64,000 bases of DNA from Hymenobacter terricola (GTDB lineage: Bacteria; Bacteroidota; Bacteroidia; Cytophagales; Hymenobacteraceae). The number at the start of each line of letters is the position of its first letter. Within the stretch, counting starts at the first letter, position 1. The position numbers and the translations under genes were made by a program. Shown piece by piece: positions 9,469 to 17,837 of the stretch. The stretch is from the NCBI RefSeq assembly GCF_017921975.2, contig NZ_JAGEMO020000018.1:124001-188000 (forward strand). The letters are read 5' to 3'. Below the pieces are notes generated by a model. The model did no database searches and had not been told where the DNA came from. It saw nothing but the letters and a program-made list of their open reading frames with translations.

Positions 9469-9825
9469 CTACAGCCGGGCGCGCACCAAGCTCATCAGTC
9501 CGTTCAGGTCGGCCGCGTCCATTTCCGGCGCTTCAATCAGCGGCGTCAGCGCCCCGGTTTCGGAAGCGGCAAAGGCGGCCGGCAGCGGATGCGCCCTCCA
9601 CTGCGGGTAGTCGCGCACAAACTCGTCGCGGTGCAGGAATCCGACCGGCATGGGCAGCTTTTCAATAAATTCTTTCCACTCCGGCCGCATCGACGTGGCC
9701 CCGTAGGTGATGGCGCACAGCGAGCACGGGTAGGTGCTGGGCGAGAGGATTTTGTGGAACATATCCTTCAGGCCCACCAAGCGGCCGCCGGCGGCATTGT
9801 ACACGAAAAGCAGGCGGTGGGGCAT
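9469..9825 (-). CDS. Conserved small protein of unknown function with CxxC motif
   Basis: I take ATG 9825 as the start (MPHRLLFVYNAAGG), giving 118 residues; the longer frame to 9876 adds poorly coding sequence. The N-terminus looks like a beta strand with YNAAGG. It is followed by LKDMFHKILSPSTYPCSLCA, which contains a Cys-x-x-Cys pair, and a helical segment (RPEWKEFIEKL). I have seen this YNA...CxLC pattern in uncharacterised Bacteroidota proteins but know no function. A metal-binding or thiol-redox role is only a guess. It is divergent from the membrane protein at 9931. Confidence 0.7.
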   Translation of the reverse strand: MPHRLLFVYNAAGGRLVGLKDMFHKILSPSTYPCSLCAITYGATSMRPEWKEFIEKLPMPVGFLHRDEFVRDYPQWRAHPLPAAFAASETGALTPLIEAPEMDAADLNGLMSLVRARL

Positions 9826-9930
9826 GGGCAAAGTGGGAAGCGGAACAGGTTTGGCCCGCAAGATAAAGCCGGCCAACCCGGCGGAACGGCCAACCGGCCC
9901 GGCCTATCTTGCGCCCCTTATCCTTCGGCC

Positions 9931-11388
9931 TTGCAAGACACTCCTTCGCTCCTTCCACCGGCCCGCGCCGGCCGTTTCCATTCGTTGCTGTGGCTGCTGC
10001 TGGGGAGCCTGGTGCTGCTCTACGGCGGCCTCTACAACGGCTTCCCGCTCGTGACCTACGACACGGGCACTTACCTCGGCAGCGGCCTCAGCGGCATCGT
10101 GCCCGACGACCGGCCCATTACCTACGGCCTGTTCACGCGCCTCACCAGCCTGAATTTCTCGCTGTGGTTCGTCATTTTTTTTCAGTGCCTGCTGCTGGCC
10201 GGGCTCCTGCTGCGCTACCTGGAAGTGTACGTGCCCCGGGTGCGGCACCCGGCCACGCGGCTGGCCTTGCTCCTGGCCTTCATGTGGGCCACCGGCCTGT
10301 CCTGGATTAGCTGCGAATTGATGCCGGATATTTTCACGGCCATCGGGCTGCTGGCCCTGGGGCTGGTGCTGCTGGGCCGCGCGCCGAGCGCGCCGGGCCG
10401 GGTGGGGTTGCTGCTGCTCACGCTGGTTTCGGCCATGATGCATTCGTCCAACGTGCTCACGTTTTCGCTGGTGGTGGGTGGTTTCGGGTCGTTGGCGTGG
10501 GCGCGGGGCTGGCTCCGGCGGGGCTGGGTGCGCCCGGCCTACTGGCGCCAGAGCCTGGCCACGGTGCTGGCCGCGTGGCTGGTGCTGCCGGCCCTGCACG
10601 CCGCGTTTGGGGGCGATTTCGCCATTTCCCGCGCCGCGCCGGCCTTCCTCATGGGCCGCTTATCGGAAACCGGCATCCTGGAGAAATTCCTCGACCACAA
10701 CTGCGGCGATAAGCAGGCATACTCCCTCTGCGCCTATCGCGACTCGCTGCCCAACACTGCCAGCGCCTTCGTGTGGAGCCCCAAAAGCCCCATGAACCTG
10801 ACCGGCGGCTGGAACGCCCACCTCGACGAGTACCGTGGCATTATCAAGCAGGTTCTCACCACCCCGCGCTACTACCCCTACCTGGCCTCGGAGGCCGTGC
10901 AGGCCACTTTTCGCCAACTCACCCACGCGCTGCACGGCGCCGGCGCACCGCCCGCCTGCGGGGTCGATACGCCGCCGTGGTCGCAGGTCAGGCTCTTCCG
11001 AAACGGCTACGAGCTGAAGGAATACATGGCCTCGATGCAGAACCAGAGCCTGCTGGACTTCACGGCCCTCAACGAGCGGCTGCCGTGGGTGTACCTGCTC
11101 TCCATCGTGGCCCTGCTGGTGGGTTTGGCGCAGCCCGGCATCCGGCGCCGAGTGGGGCCGGCGGGGGCCATGCTGCTGGTGCTGGTGGGCGTGATGCTGG
11201 TGGCCAACGCCTTCGTGACCGGCAACCTGGCCAACGTGCTCGACCGCCTGCAAGTGCGCATGGCGTGGCTGCTGCCGTTCGCGGCCCTGCTGCTGGCGGT
11301 GCAGCACGGCCCGGCGGTGCTGGCGGCGGGGCTACGGCGGCTGCTCGCGCAAGCCTATGAGCCCCCAAAGGAAACAGACAGTGATTGA
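9931..11388 (+). CDS. Polytopic membrane protein, possibly GT-C-like
   Basis: The frame is open from 9139, but the true protein probably begins at TTG 9931, just before the first hydrophobic helix (LLWLLLGSLVLLYGGLY). This gives 485 residues with roughly nine to ten membrane helices and a long extracytoplasmic loop (about residues 230-370) between helix groups. The first loop holds NGFPLVTYDTGTYLGSG, with an acidic residue after the first helix, as seen in GT-C glycosyltransferases. Assignment to that fold is inference. A run TATCTTGC at 9904-9911 could be a weak -7 element. Confidence 0.72.
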   Translation: MQDTPSLLPPARAGRFHSLLWLLLGSLVLLYGGLYNGFPLVTYDTGTYLGSGLSGIVPDDRPITYGLFTRLTSLNFSLWFVIFFQCLLLAGLLLRYLEVYVPRVRHPATRLALLLAFMWATGLSWISCELMPDIFTAIGLLALGLVLLGRAPSAPGRVGLLLLTLVSAMMHSSNVLTFSLVVGGFGSLAWARGWLRRGWVRPAYWRQSLATVLAAWLVLPALHAAFGGDFAISRAAPAFLMGRLSETGILEKFLDHNCGDKQAYSLCAYRDSLPNTASAFVWSPKSPMNLTGGWNAHLDEYRGIIKQVLTTPRYYPYLASEAVQATFRQLTHALHGAGAPPACGVDTPPWSQVRLFRNGYELKEYMASMQNQSLLDFTALNERLPWVYLLSIVALLVGLAQPGIRRRVGPAGAMLLVLVGVMLVANAFVTGNLANVLDRLQVRMAWLLPFAALLLAVQHGPAVLAAGLRRLLAQAYEPPKETDSD

Positions 11389-11420
11389 TGGTAGCAGTTA
11401 GGCAGTTGGATAGTCGAAAT

Positions 11421-11577
11421 AAGCCGCAAAGCGGCGACACGTTGGTAGTACCTAAATTAAAAAACAGGAATGAGCCGCAAAGCGGCGGCACTTTTCGCTG
11501 GTTGAAATGCCGCCGCTTTGCGGCTCTGAACGCGTCGGCAATCACAATAATACCAACGTGACGCCGCTTTGCAGCTA
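11421..11577. repeat. Nested inverted repeats of an AGCCGCAAAGCGGC element
   Basis: Four copies of a GCCGCAAAGCGGC-type word lie at 11421-11436, 11472-11490, 11508-11526 and 11557-11577. The inner pair is a 19-bp perfect inverted repeat (GAGCCGCAAAGCGGCGGCA). The outer pair is an imperfect one extending into CACGTTGGTA. The cluster fills the gap between convergent genes and may also terminate transcription. Confidence 0.75.
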
Positions 11578-11613
11578 AGATATTGCGCCAACTGCGCAAG
11601 TCATATGGCACAA

Positions 11614-12255
11614 TTATTCCTGGATGGTCAGCTTAGCGTAGGTATAGCTATTGCCTTCGTGATTCCCATTCCACATTCGCTTCTTTAAAATCAAAACATT
11701 AGTGGAAAGCCAGTATACATCATTTGGCTCCCAGGTCATGGGCTCAATGGATGGTTCCAGCTTCCAAACTTCCCGCCATTTATCATTCTCAAACCGAAAC
11801 AGGCGAATGCTATTCGGATAGGCCCAGTATTCTATACCGCCCGAAATAGCGACAAAACTTTTGAAGTCGGGCGAATACCTAGGCAAGTCGTACAGCTCCG
11901 TCTTCTGCCCACTTTTATCGAGCAGAATAAAGTTTGACCATTCGTAATGATTGTGCTCAATTAAGTGGCATTCAAACTGCGGCAAGTAGCCGCGATATGC
12001 AAATTTTTCCCAGTCAGGGTTTTCTTCATCGATGTTGTTGTCGCGGAAAACCCGATTGCCTTTTGCCGTAGGAATCGTAATTCGTCCATGCTGCTTTTTC
12101 AACGGAAACGTCATTACCGGCCTGGTTAAAACACACGTGTTTTTCGCCGCCAAATACGCCGCCTTCGTCAACGGGCTGAACGTGACCCGCACCGGAGCCG
12201 GCCCGGCAGGAATTCTCAGCAACAACGCCAGCAGCAACAGGAGCGCAGGTTTCAT
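11614..12255 (-). CDS. Secreted protein of unknown function
   Basis: Starting from ATG 12255 the product is 213 residues with an N-terminal signal peptide (MKPALLLLLALLLRIPAGPA). The rest is rich in aromatic and charged residues (EHNHYEWSNFILLDKSGQ, IEYWAYPNSIRLFRF), suggesting a beta-sandwich or propeller blade, but I do not recognise the family. The frame continues to 12888 only as a shadow of the divergent serine gene. The coding sequence is visibly AT-richer than its neighbours, which may point to separate ancestry. Confidence 0.7.
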   Translation of the reverse strand: MKPALLLLLALLLRIPAGPAPVRVTFSPLTKAAYLAAKNTCVLTRPVMTFPLKKQHGRITIPTAKGNRVFRDNNIDEENPDWEKFAYRGYLPQFECHLIEHNHYEWSNFILLDKSGQKTELYDLPRYSPDFKSFVAISGGIEYWAYPNSIRLFRFENDKWREVWKLEPSIEPMTWEPNDVYWLSTNVLILKKRMWNGNHEGNSYTYAKLTIQE

Positions 12256-12312
12256 AAAATACTTGGGTTGCGAATACCCCGACAAGGTAGCGCCGGCCGC
12301 ATCTTTGTAATC

Positions 12313-14214
12313 ATGCCCAACCCCGCCGCTCCCCTGCCCTACCTCGTTTTCGATTTTGACAGCACGTTCACCCAGGTCGAAGGCCTTGATGAGCTGGCCG
12401 ATATCGCCCTGCAAGGCCACCCCGACCAGGCCGCTGTGGTGGCCCAAATCCGGGCCCTCACCGACCAGGGCATGGCCGGCGAAATCGGCTTTCAGGAGTC
12501 GCTTTCCAAGCGGCTGGCGCTGCTCGGCGCCAACGAGCGGCACCTCGCGCCGCTCATTGCCCGCCTCAAAACCAAGGTGAGCGAGAGCATCCGGCGCAAC
12601 GGGGCCTTTTTCCGGCAGTTTGCGGATAGGATTTACGTGGTCAGCAGCGGGTTTCGGGAGTTTATCGAGCCGGTGGTGGCCGAGTTCGGCATCACGCCCG
12701 ACCATGTGCTGGCCAACACCTTCACGTTTGACGCCGCCGGCAACATCACCGGCTGCGACCCGGCCAATGTGCTGAGCCGCGACGGCGGCAAAATTCGCCA
12801 GCTCGTGCTGCTCGATTTGGACGGGCCCGTGTACGTGCTCGGCGATGGCTACACCGACTACCAAATCCGCGAAGCCGGCCTGGCCCACCGCTTCTACGCC
12901 TACACCGAAAACGTGGCCCGCCCCACCGTGGTGGCCCGCGCCGACGAAGTGCTGCCGACCTTTGACGAGTTTTTATATCAGCTTAAGCTTCCGATGACCC
13001 TTTCGTATCCCAAAAACCGCATCAAGGTTCTGCTCCTCGAAAACCCCGACGCCCGCGCCAAAGAGCTGTTCACCCAGGAAGGCTACCAGGTGGAGGAAGT
13101 GAAAGGCGGCCTCGACGAGGACGAGCTGATTGCCCGCATCGAAGGCGTGAGCATCCTCGGCATCCGCTCCAAAACGCAGGTAACCCAGCGCGTGCTCGAC
13201 GCCGCCAACCGCCTGATTTCCATCGGCGCGTTCTGCATCGGCACCAACCAGATTGACCTCACCGCCGCCATGAAAAAGGGCGTGGCCGTGTTCAACGCGC
13301 CGTTTTCCAATACCCGCTCGGTGGTGGAATTAGCGCTGGGCGAAATCATCGTGCTGGCCCGCCGCATCCCCGAGAAAAACCCCAAGATGCACGCCGGCGA
13401 GTGGGACAAATCGGCCAACGGCTCGTTCGAGATTCGTGGCAAAACCCTCGGCATCGTGGGCTACGGCAACATCGGCAGCCAGCTGTCGGTGGTGGCCGAG
13501 GCCGTGGGCATGAAGGTGGTGTACTTCGACGTGGCCGAAAAGCTCCAGCTCGGCAACGCCGTGAAGTGCCGCACGCTTGAAGAATTGCTGCCCCAAGCCG
13601 ACGTGGTGACCCTGCACATCGACGGCCGCTCCGAGAACCAGAACTTCTTCGGCTCAACCGAATTTGCCCTGATGAAGCCCGGCGCGCTGTTTCTCAACAA
13701 CGCCCGGGGCCATGTGGTGGACGTGCCGGCCCTGGCCGCCGCCCTGCGCAGCCGCCACCTCGGCGGCGCGGCCGTGGACGTGTTTCCGTACGAGCCTAAA
13801 ACCAACCACGAGAGCTTCGAAAACGAGCTGCGCGGCCTGCCCAACGTGCTGCTTACGCCCCACATCGGCGGCAGCACGGCCGAGGCCCAGCGCAACATCG
13901 CCGAGTTTGTGCCCGAGCGCATCATGCAGTACATCAACACGGGCAACACCCAGCAATCGGTCAATTTCCCCAACATTCAGCTGCCCACGCAGCAGGCCCA
14001 CCGCCTCATCCACATCCACGCCAACGTGCCCGGCGTGCTGGCCAAAATCAACAACGTGCTGGCCGCCCACCACGTCAACATTCTGGGCCAGTACCTGAAA
14101 ACCAACGAGCTAATCGGCTACGTGATTACGGATATTAACCGCGAATACGACCACGACGTGATTCAGGCCCTGCGCGAGGTGGAGCACACCATCAAGTTCC
14201 GGGTGCTGTACTAG
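12313..14214 (+). CDS. Phosphoserine phosphatase - D-3-phosphoglycerate dehydrogenase fusion
   Basis: The 633-residue protein joins two serine-pathway enzymes. Residues 1-230 form a HAD phosphatase of the SerB type: VFDFDSTFTQVEGLDELA with Asp14/Asp16, a VSSGF motif II and GDGYTD metal site. Residues ~235-540 form a 2-hydroxyacid dehydrogenase: GIVGYGNIG nucleotide loop, RGHVVDVPAL, and TPHIGGSTAEAQ with the catalytic His. The last ~75 residues are an ACT domain (IHANVPGVLAKINNVLA), the usual serine feedback site. It would catalyse the first and last steps of serine synthesis in one chain; the middle enzyme (SerC) is not in the window. ATG 12313 follows CATCTTTG (12300-12307), a near-match to the -7 element. 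Confidence 0.92.
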   Translation: MPNPAAPLPYLVFDFDSTFTQVEGLDELADIALQGHPDQAAVVAQIRALTDQGMAGEIGFQESLSKRLALLGANERHLAPLIARLKTKVSESIRRNGAFFRQFADRIYVVSSGFREFIEPVVAEFGITPDHVLANTFTFDAAGNITGCDPANVLSRDGGKIRQLVLLDLDGPVYVLGDGYTDYQIREAGLAHRFYAYTENVARPTVVARADEVLPTFDEFLYQLKLPMTLSYPKNRIKVLLLENPDARAKELFTQEGYQVEEVKGGLDEDELIARIEGVSILGIRSKTQVTQRVLDAANRLISIGAFCIGTNQIDLTAAMKKGVAVFNAPFSNTRSVVELALGEIIVLARRIPEKNPKMHAGEWDKSANGSFEIRGKTLGIVGYGNIGSQLSVVAEAVGMKVVYFDVAEKLQLGNAVKCRTLEELLPQADVVTLHIDGRSENQNFFGSTEFALMKPGALFLNNARGHVVDVPALAAALRSRHLGGAAVDVFPYEPKTNHESFENELRGLPNVLLTPHIGGSTAEAQRNIAEFVPERIMQYINTGNTQQSVNFPNIQLPTQQAHRLIHIHANVPGVLAKINNVLAAHHVNILGQYLKTNELIGYVITDINREYDHDVIQALREVEHTIKFRVLY

Positions 14215-14251
14215 GTTCCGGCAAATTCTACCTTTCCAATCTGCTGCTGCG

Positions 14252-15164
14252 GTGAAAAAATACGTCCTGGCCGTATTGCCCGGCTTCCCGGCGCTGGCCC
14301 AAGCCCAAGCCCCGGCGGCTTTTACTTTAAAAGGCAGGCTGGCTCAGGTGGCAGGCCCGGCCAAGGCGTACCTGCGCCGCGAAGGCTTGCAGCACGCCAA
14401 AATCACCGGTTCGGCCCTGACTGCCGAATACCAGGTGCTGACGGCACAGCTCAAGCCCAGTACCGAGCAGCTGGACGCGCTGTATGCCCAGTACCGGGCC
14501 GCCCCCGGAGAAACAGCTGGACACGCAGACCGATGCCCTTGAAAAGGTGCAGATGGGCATTTTTGCCGCTTACATCAAGGCCCACCCGCACACCCTGATG
14601 AGCCTCGGCGCCGTGAGGGAACTGGGTGGGGCCGTGCCCAACTACGCCACCGTGGCACCGCTCTTCAACCTGCTGGCCCCGAGCGTGAAGGCGACGCCTG
14701 AAGGCCCGGCCTACGCGGCCACCCTGCAAGCGCTGCAACGCATAGCCATTGGGGCGCAGGCTCCGGATTTCACCCTGGCCACGCCCGAGGGCAAGCCCGT
14801 GGCCCTGTCCAGCTACCGGGGCAAGTACGTACTGGTCGATTTCTGGGCCAGCTGGTGCGGCCCCTGCCGCCGCGAAAATCCCAACGTAGCGTCGGTATAC
14901 CAAACCTACAAGGACCGGAATTTCGAGGTTCTGGGCGTGTCCATCGATGTGGAGCGCAACCGGGCGCAGTGGCTCAAAGCCATCAAAGATGACAACCTGG
15001 CCTGGACGCAGATATCGGACCTGAAACAGGAAAACGAGGCCGCAAAACTATACAGCGTGCACGCCATCCCACAGAATTTACTGGTTGACCCCAGAGGCAA
15101 AATCGTGGCCACGAACCTGCGCGGCGATGAGCTAAAAACGACCGTAGCACGCTTTATTCCTTAG
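14252..15164 (+). pseudogene. TlpA-like thioredoxin lipoprotein/periplasmic protein (DUF4369-thioredoxin), frameshifted and internally deleted
   Basis: GTG 14252 begins a signal peptide and the start of a DUF4369 domain (FTLKGRLAQVAGPAKAYL). The chain then jumps to the late DUF4369 segment (LQHAKITGSALTAEYQVLTA), so about 60 residues of the normal domain are missing in frame. At the C5 run 14502-14506 the frame breaks; removing one C would join ...YAQYRAAP to EKQLDTQTDALEKVQMG in the second frame. That frame continues to 15164 with a full thioredoxin domain (DFWASWCGPCRRENP, cis-Pro in HAIPQNLLVDP). Intact relatives reduce disulfides in the periplasm. The single-base break could be a sequencing error; the deletion cannot be explained that way. 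Confidence 0.8.
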
Positions 15165-15298
15165 TTGATTAAGGCTGACAGTCCAGTTATTGCCCGTGCA
15201 CATGTAGTCTTGCAAAGCGCTTCAGCAGTACCCCAAGTAAGCATAACAGTTCGAATGCTAGCCAATTAAACCAATAGGGAATTCTTGCTTCTGCGATT

Positions 15299-15325
15299 TA
15301 AGTGTATTAATTTACGATACACTTA
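15299..15325. promoter_or_regulatory. 9-bp inverted repeat before a T9SS cargo gene
   Basis: TAAGTGTAT and ATACACTTA form perfect 9-bp arms (15299-15307, 15317-15325) around a 9-nt AT-rich centre. They end 12 bp before ATG 15338. It could be an operator or an mRNA hairpin; nothing decides between them. Confidence 0.35.
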
Positions 15326-15337
15326 CACTAAATCGTT

Positions 15338-16393
15338 ATGGCAAATTTCAACCACTTTTCCCCAACGGTGCGGCCGGTGTGGCCCAATTCAGCAACACCC
15401 TGGCCATTGCTTTGGCTACTGGCCGCGATTTCGCTGCTGGCCGCGCAGCCCGGCTGGGCGCAGGATGTGTCGCAATATCGATTTGCGGCCAGCAGCAGCA
15501 CTTTTACGCCCATCGTTGGGGGCACAGCCGTGAGCAATCTATCGGCAAATGATGCCATCTCGGCCAATATCCCGCTGCCGTTCACTTTTTACTACGGCGG
15601 CCGGGCCATCAATTCCATTCAGGCCACTACCGACGGGTACATCGACGTGCGGGGAAGCAGTACGTATTCGCAGTCAATCAATGGGTTGGGCCTGGGCTTG
15701 ACGACCATCGCGCCGTACTACGACGACATGACCGGCGTAAACGGCACGGCCTCCTACGCCGTCACGGGCAGCGCGCCGAACCGGGTGTTCACGTTTGAGT
15801 GGCTGAACTGGGCCGACGGCTACAACGCCACTACGCCCAGCCTCTCGTTTCAGGTCAAGCTCTACGAAGGCACCAACGTAATCCAGTTCGTGTACCGGCC
15901 CGAAGCGGGGCCTTTTGACAGCAGCATTGCCAGCGCGTCCATTGGCATCGATGGCGGCTCGGCGGCGGCGGGCGGGCGCGGCAACTTTATCTCGCTGGCC
16001 GATGCCTCGGCCAGCCCCGCGGTGGTGAACAACGCCACGGCTGCCCTGCCCGTCAACACCATCAATACCCGGCCCGCCACCGGCCAAACCTACACCTTCG
16101 CCCCGGCAAATGCCCTGGCCGCCCACGCGGCGCTTGGCGCGGGCAGCATCGAAGTCTTTCCCAACCCCGCCCAGCGTGCCTTCACCCTGCGCCTGCCGGC
16201 CCTGGCAGCCGAGCGCACGGCCCAGGTCACCGTCATCAACAGCCTGGGCCAGCCGGTGCAAACCCGCTTGCTGGAGCTGAACCCCGCCGGCACCCAAACG
16301 CAGGTCGACGTGAGCGCGCTGGCGGCCGGCCTGTACACCGTGCGGCTGCAGGCCGGCGGCCTCAAGGCGGCCCAGCAGGTGGTGGTAGAATAA
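15338..16393 (+). CDS. Secreted T9SS type A sorting domain protein
   Basis: The 351-residue protein has a long N-terminal signal peptide ending near GWAQ-DVSQ. A beta-sandwich region with a YYGGRAINSIQATTDGYIDV motif follows, like the PKD/nidogen-like N-terminal modules of Bacteroidota secreted proteins (FTFYYGG...TTDGY). The last ~75 residues are a T9SS type A C-terminal domain: SIEVFPNPAQRAFTLRLP, then VINSLGQPV and LAAGLYTVRL. It should be exported by Sec and then through T9SS to the surface or medium. No catalytic residues are recognised. Confidence 0.88.
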   Translation: MANFNHFSPTVRPVWPNSATPWPLLWLLAAISLLAAQPGWAQDVSQYRFAASSSTFTPIVGGTAVSNLSANDAISANIPLPFTFYYGGRAINSIQATTDGYIDVRGSSTYSQSINGLGLGLTTIAPYYDDMTGVNGTASYAVTGSAPNRVFTFEWLNWADGYNATTPSLSFQVKLYEGTNVIQFVYRPEAGPFDSSIASASIGIDGGSAAAGGRGNFISLADASASPAVVNNATAALPVNTINTRPATGQTYTFAPANALAAHAALGAGSIEVFPNPAQRAFTLRLPALAAERTAQVTVINSLGQPVQTRLLELNPAGTQTQVDVSALAAGLYTVRLQAGGLKAAQQVVVE

Positions 16394-16407
16394 GCCTGAT
16401 AATGTAG

Positions 16408-16504
16408 AGACGCGACCCTTCGCGTCTTGTCGTTGCTGATGTTGTTGAGAATGCGCAGCACCAGTCGTTCAACGAAGAGACGCGAAGGGTCGCGTCTCTT
16501 CGTT
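16408..16504. repeat. Paired AGACGCGA palindromes, terminator-like
   Basis: The first hairpin has 8-bp arms (16408-16415, 16420-16427). The second has a perfect 15-bp stem (AACGAAGAGACGCGA at 16471-16485, its complement at 16490-16504) with an AGGG loop. The two are inverted copies of each other and separate convergent genes. Confidence 0.75.
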
Positions 16505-17677
16505 CTAATACGGCACGTAATTTTCCCACTGCCAGGGCGTGGTTTTGTCGCCGAGCAGCTTCTCCAGCAGCTCTTTGAAAATATGCTCGGCGTTGGAGCT
16601 GTTGCTCATCAGCAGGATGGCCTTTTTGCGGTCCTGGAAGATGACGCTGTGGTTTTCCCAGCCGTCGTCGTGGCCTTCCTTGAAGTAGGCGTGGCCGTAG
16701 GGCGACTCGAACGTGCCCCAGCCCAAGTCGTAGGCCAGCCGGATGGCGCGGTTACTATCGGGCACGACCACGGATGCCATGGGGCCAAACTGGCCCTTGA
16801 ACGGGATGCGGACCTGGGGCCGGGTCATTTCGGCCTGGGTGGCAGGCTTCAGCAGCTTGCCCTGCATCACGCCGGCCAGGAAGGCGGCGTAGTCGGCGGG
16901 CGTGGTTTCCATCGAGCCGGCGGCCTGGGCTTTGCTGCGCTTGTGCGTGCCCAAAACCTGGCCCTGCTCGTCGTAACCCAGGGCGTAGTTGGCATCGAAG
17001 GCCGGCTGCCACACGTAGCTGGTGTGCGCCATGCCCAGGGGCTGGAATATTTGCGTGGCGCTCAACTCCAATAAGCCTTTTTGGGTGATGGCTTCGATGA
17101 CCAGCTGGAGTATTTGCAGGCCCTCGCCGGAGTACCAGTATTGGGTGCCGGGGTTGAATTTGAAGCGCAGTTTTTTATCGGGCGCGAGCCAGCGCCAGTT
17201 GGGCAGGCCGGTGGTGTGGGTGAGGCACTGGCGGGCCGTGAGGAGCTTCCACCGGTCGTCGCCGGCCAGGTCCTGGTAGGCCTCGTATTCGGGCAGGGGC
17301 TTGGGCAGGTATTGCGCCAGGGGCTTGTCGAGGCCGAGGCGCTTTTCCTGCACCAGCTGCATCACCAGGCAGGCAAAAACTGCCTTGCTGAACGAGGCGG
17401 CGTACATGGAAGTCCCGGTTTCCAGCGGGGCTTTGGTTTCGAGGTTGCGGTAGCCGTAGGCTTTGAGGTAGCTGACTTTGTTGTTTTCCAGCAGCGCCAG
17501 GGCCAGGCCGGGAATGTGGGCCGTGTCCATCAGCTGCTTCACCAGCCGGTCAATTTCCGGGCCTTTCAGACTGCGGCCATCCAGGGTGTGAAACGTGGCG
17601 GCGGACTGCGCCCGGGCTTCGAACGAAGCAACAAAAAGCGCGTTGAGCAGCAGGCAAATAGGAAGCATCGTTCGCAT
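16505..17677 (-). CDS. Secreted serine hydrolase, beta-lactamase/class C family
   Basis: The 390-residue protein has a signal peptide (MRTMLPICLLLNALFVASFE, cleavage near ARAQ) and the beta-lactamase/transpeptidase fold. The catalytic SxxK motif is ASFSK at residues 95-98, followed by a YWYSGEG motif in the place of YxN and a C-terminal HDDGWENHSV segment in the place of KTG/HxG. This matches the broad EstB/PBP-like family, which includes esterases and D-amino peptidases, so resistance function should not be assumed. Confidence 0.88.
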   Translation of the reverse strand: MRTMLPICLLLNALFVASFEARAQSAATFHTLDGRSLKGPEIDRLVKQLMDTAHIPGLALALLENNKVSYLKAYGYRNLETKAPLETGTSMYAASFSKAVFACLVMQLVQEKRLGLDKPLAQYLPKPLPEYEAYQDLAGDDRWKLLTARQCLTHTTGLPNWRWLAPDKKLRFKFNPGTQYWYSGEGLQILQLVIEAITQKGLLELSATQIFQPLGMAHTSYVWQPAFDANYALGYDEQGQVLGTHKRSKAQAAGSMETTPADYAAFLAGVMQGKLLKPATQAEMTRPQVRIPFKGQFGPMASVVVPDSNRAIRLAYDLGWGTFESPYGHAYFKEGHDDGWENHSVIFQDRKKAILLMSNSSNAEHIFKELLEKLLGDKTTPWQWENYVPY

Positions 17678-17760
17678 AGCAGCGGCTGGAATGGACAGAA
17701 TTGAAAAGCTGCGCTAAAGAAAGCATTTCCGCTCCAAACGAACCATGCCGGGCAAAAGCA

Positions 17761-17798
17761 ACGGCCCCCGACACTCCATGACGGAGGCCGGGGGCCGT
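17761..17798 (-). terminator. Terminator after the FG-GAP protein gene
   Basis: Perfect 10-bp arms (17761-17770 and 17789-17798) form a GC-rich hairpin, followed on the minus strand by a short T-rich run. It lies 40 bp past the stop of the gene at 17838. Confidence 0.7.
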
Positions 17799-17837
17799 GG
17801 TTATTTCAGACTAAATCCCGGCTCGAAAATCGTCGGC

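Noticed and set aside
16505..17677. Serine hydrolase as an antibiotic-resistance beta-lactamase
   Set aside because: It has SxxK and YSG but belongs to the broad esterase/PBP-like group; nothing shows drug hydrolysis.
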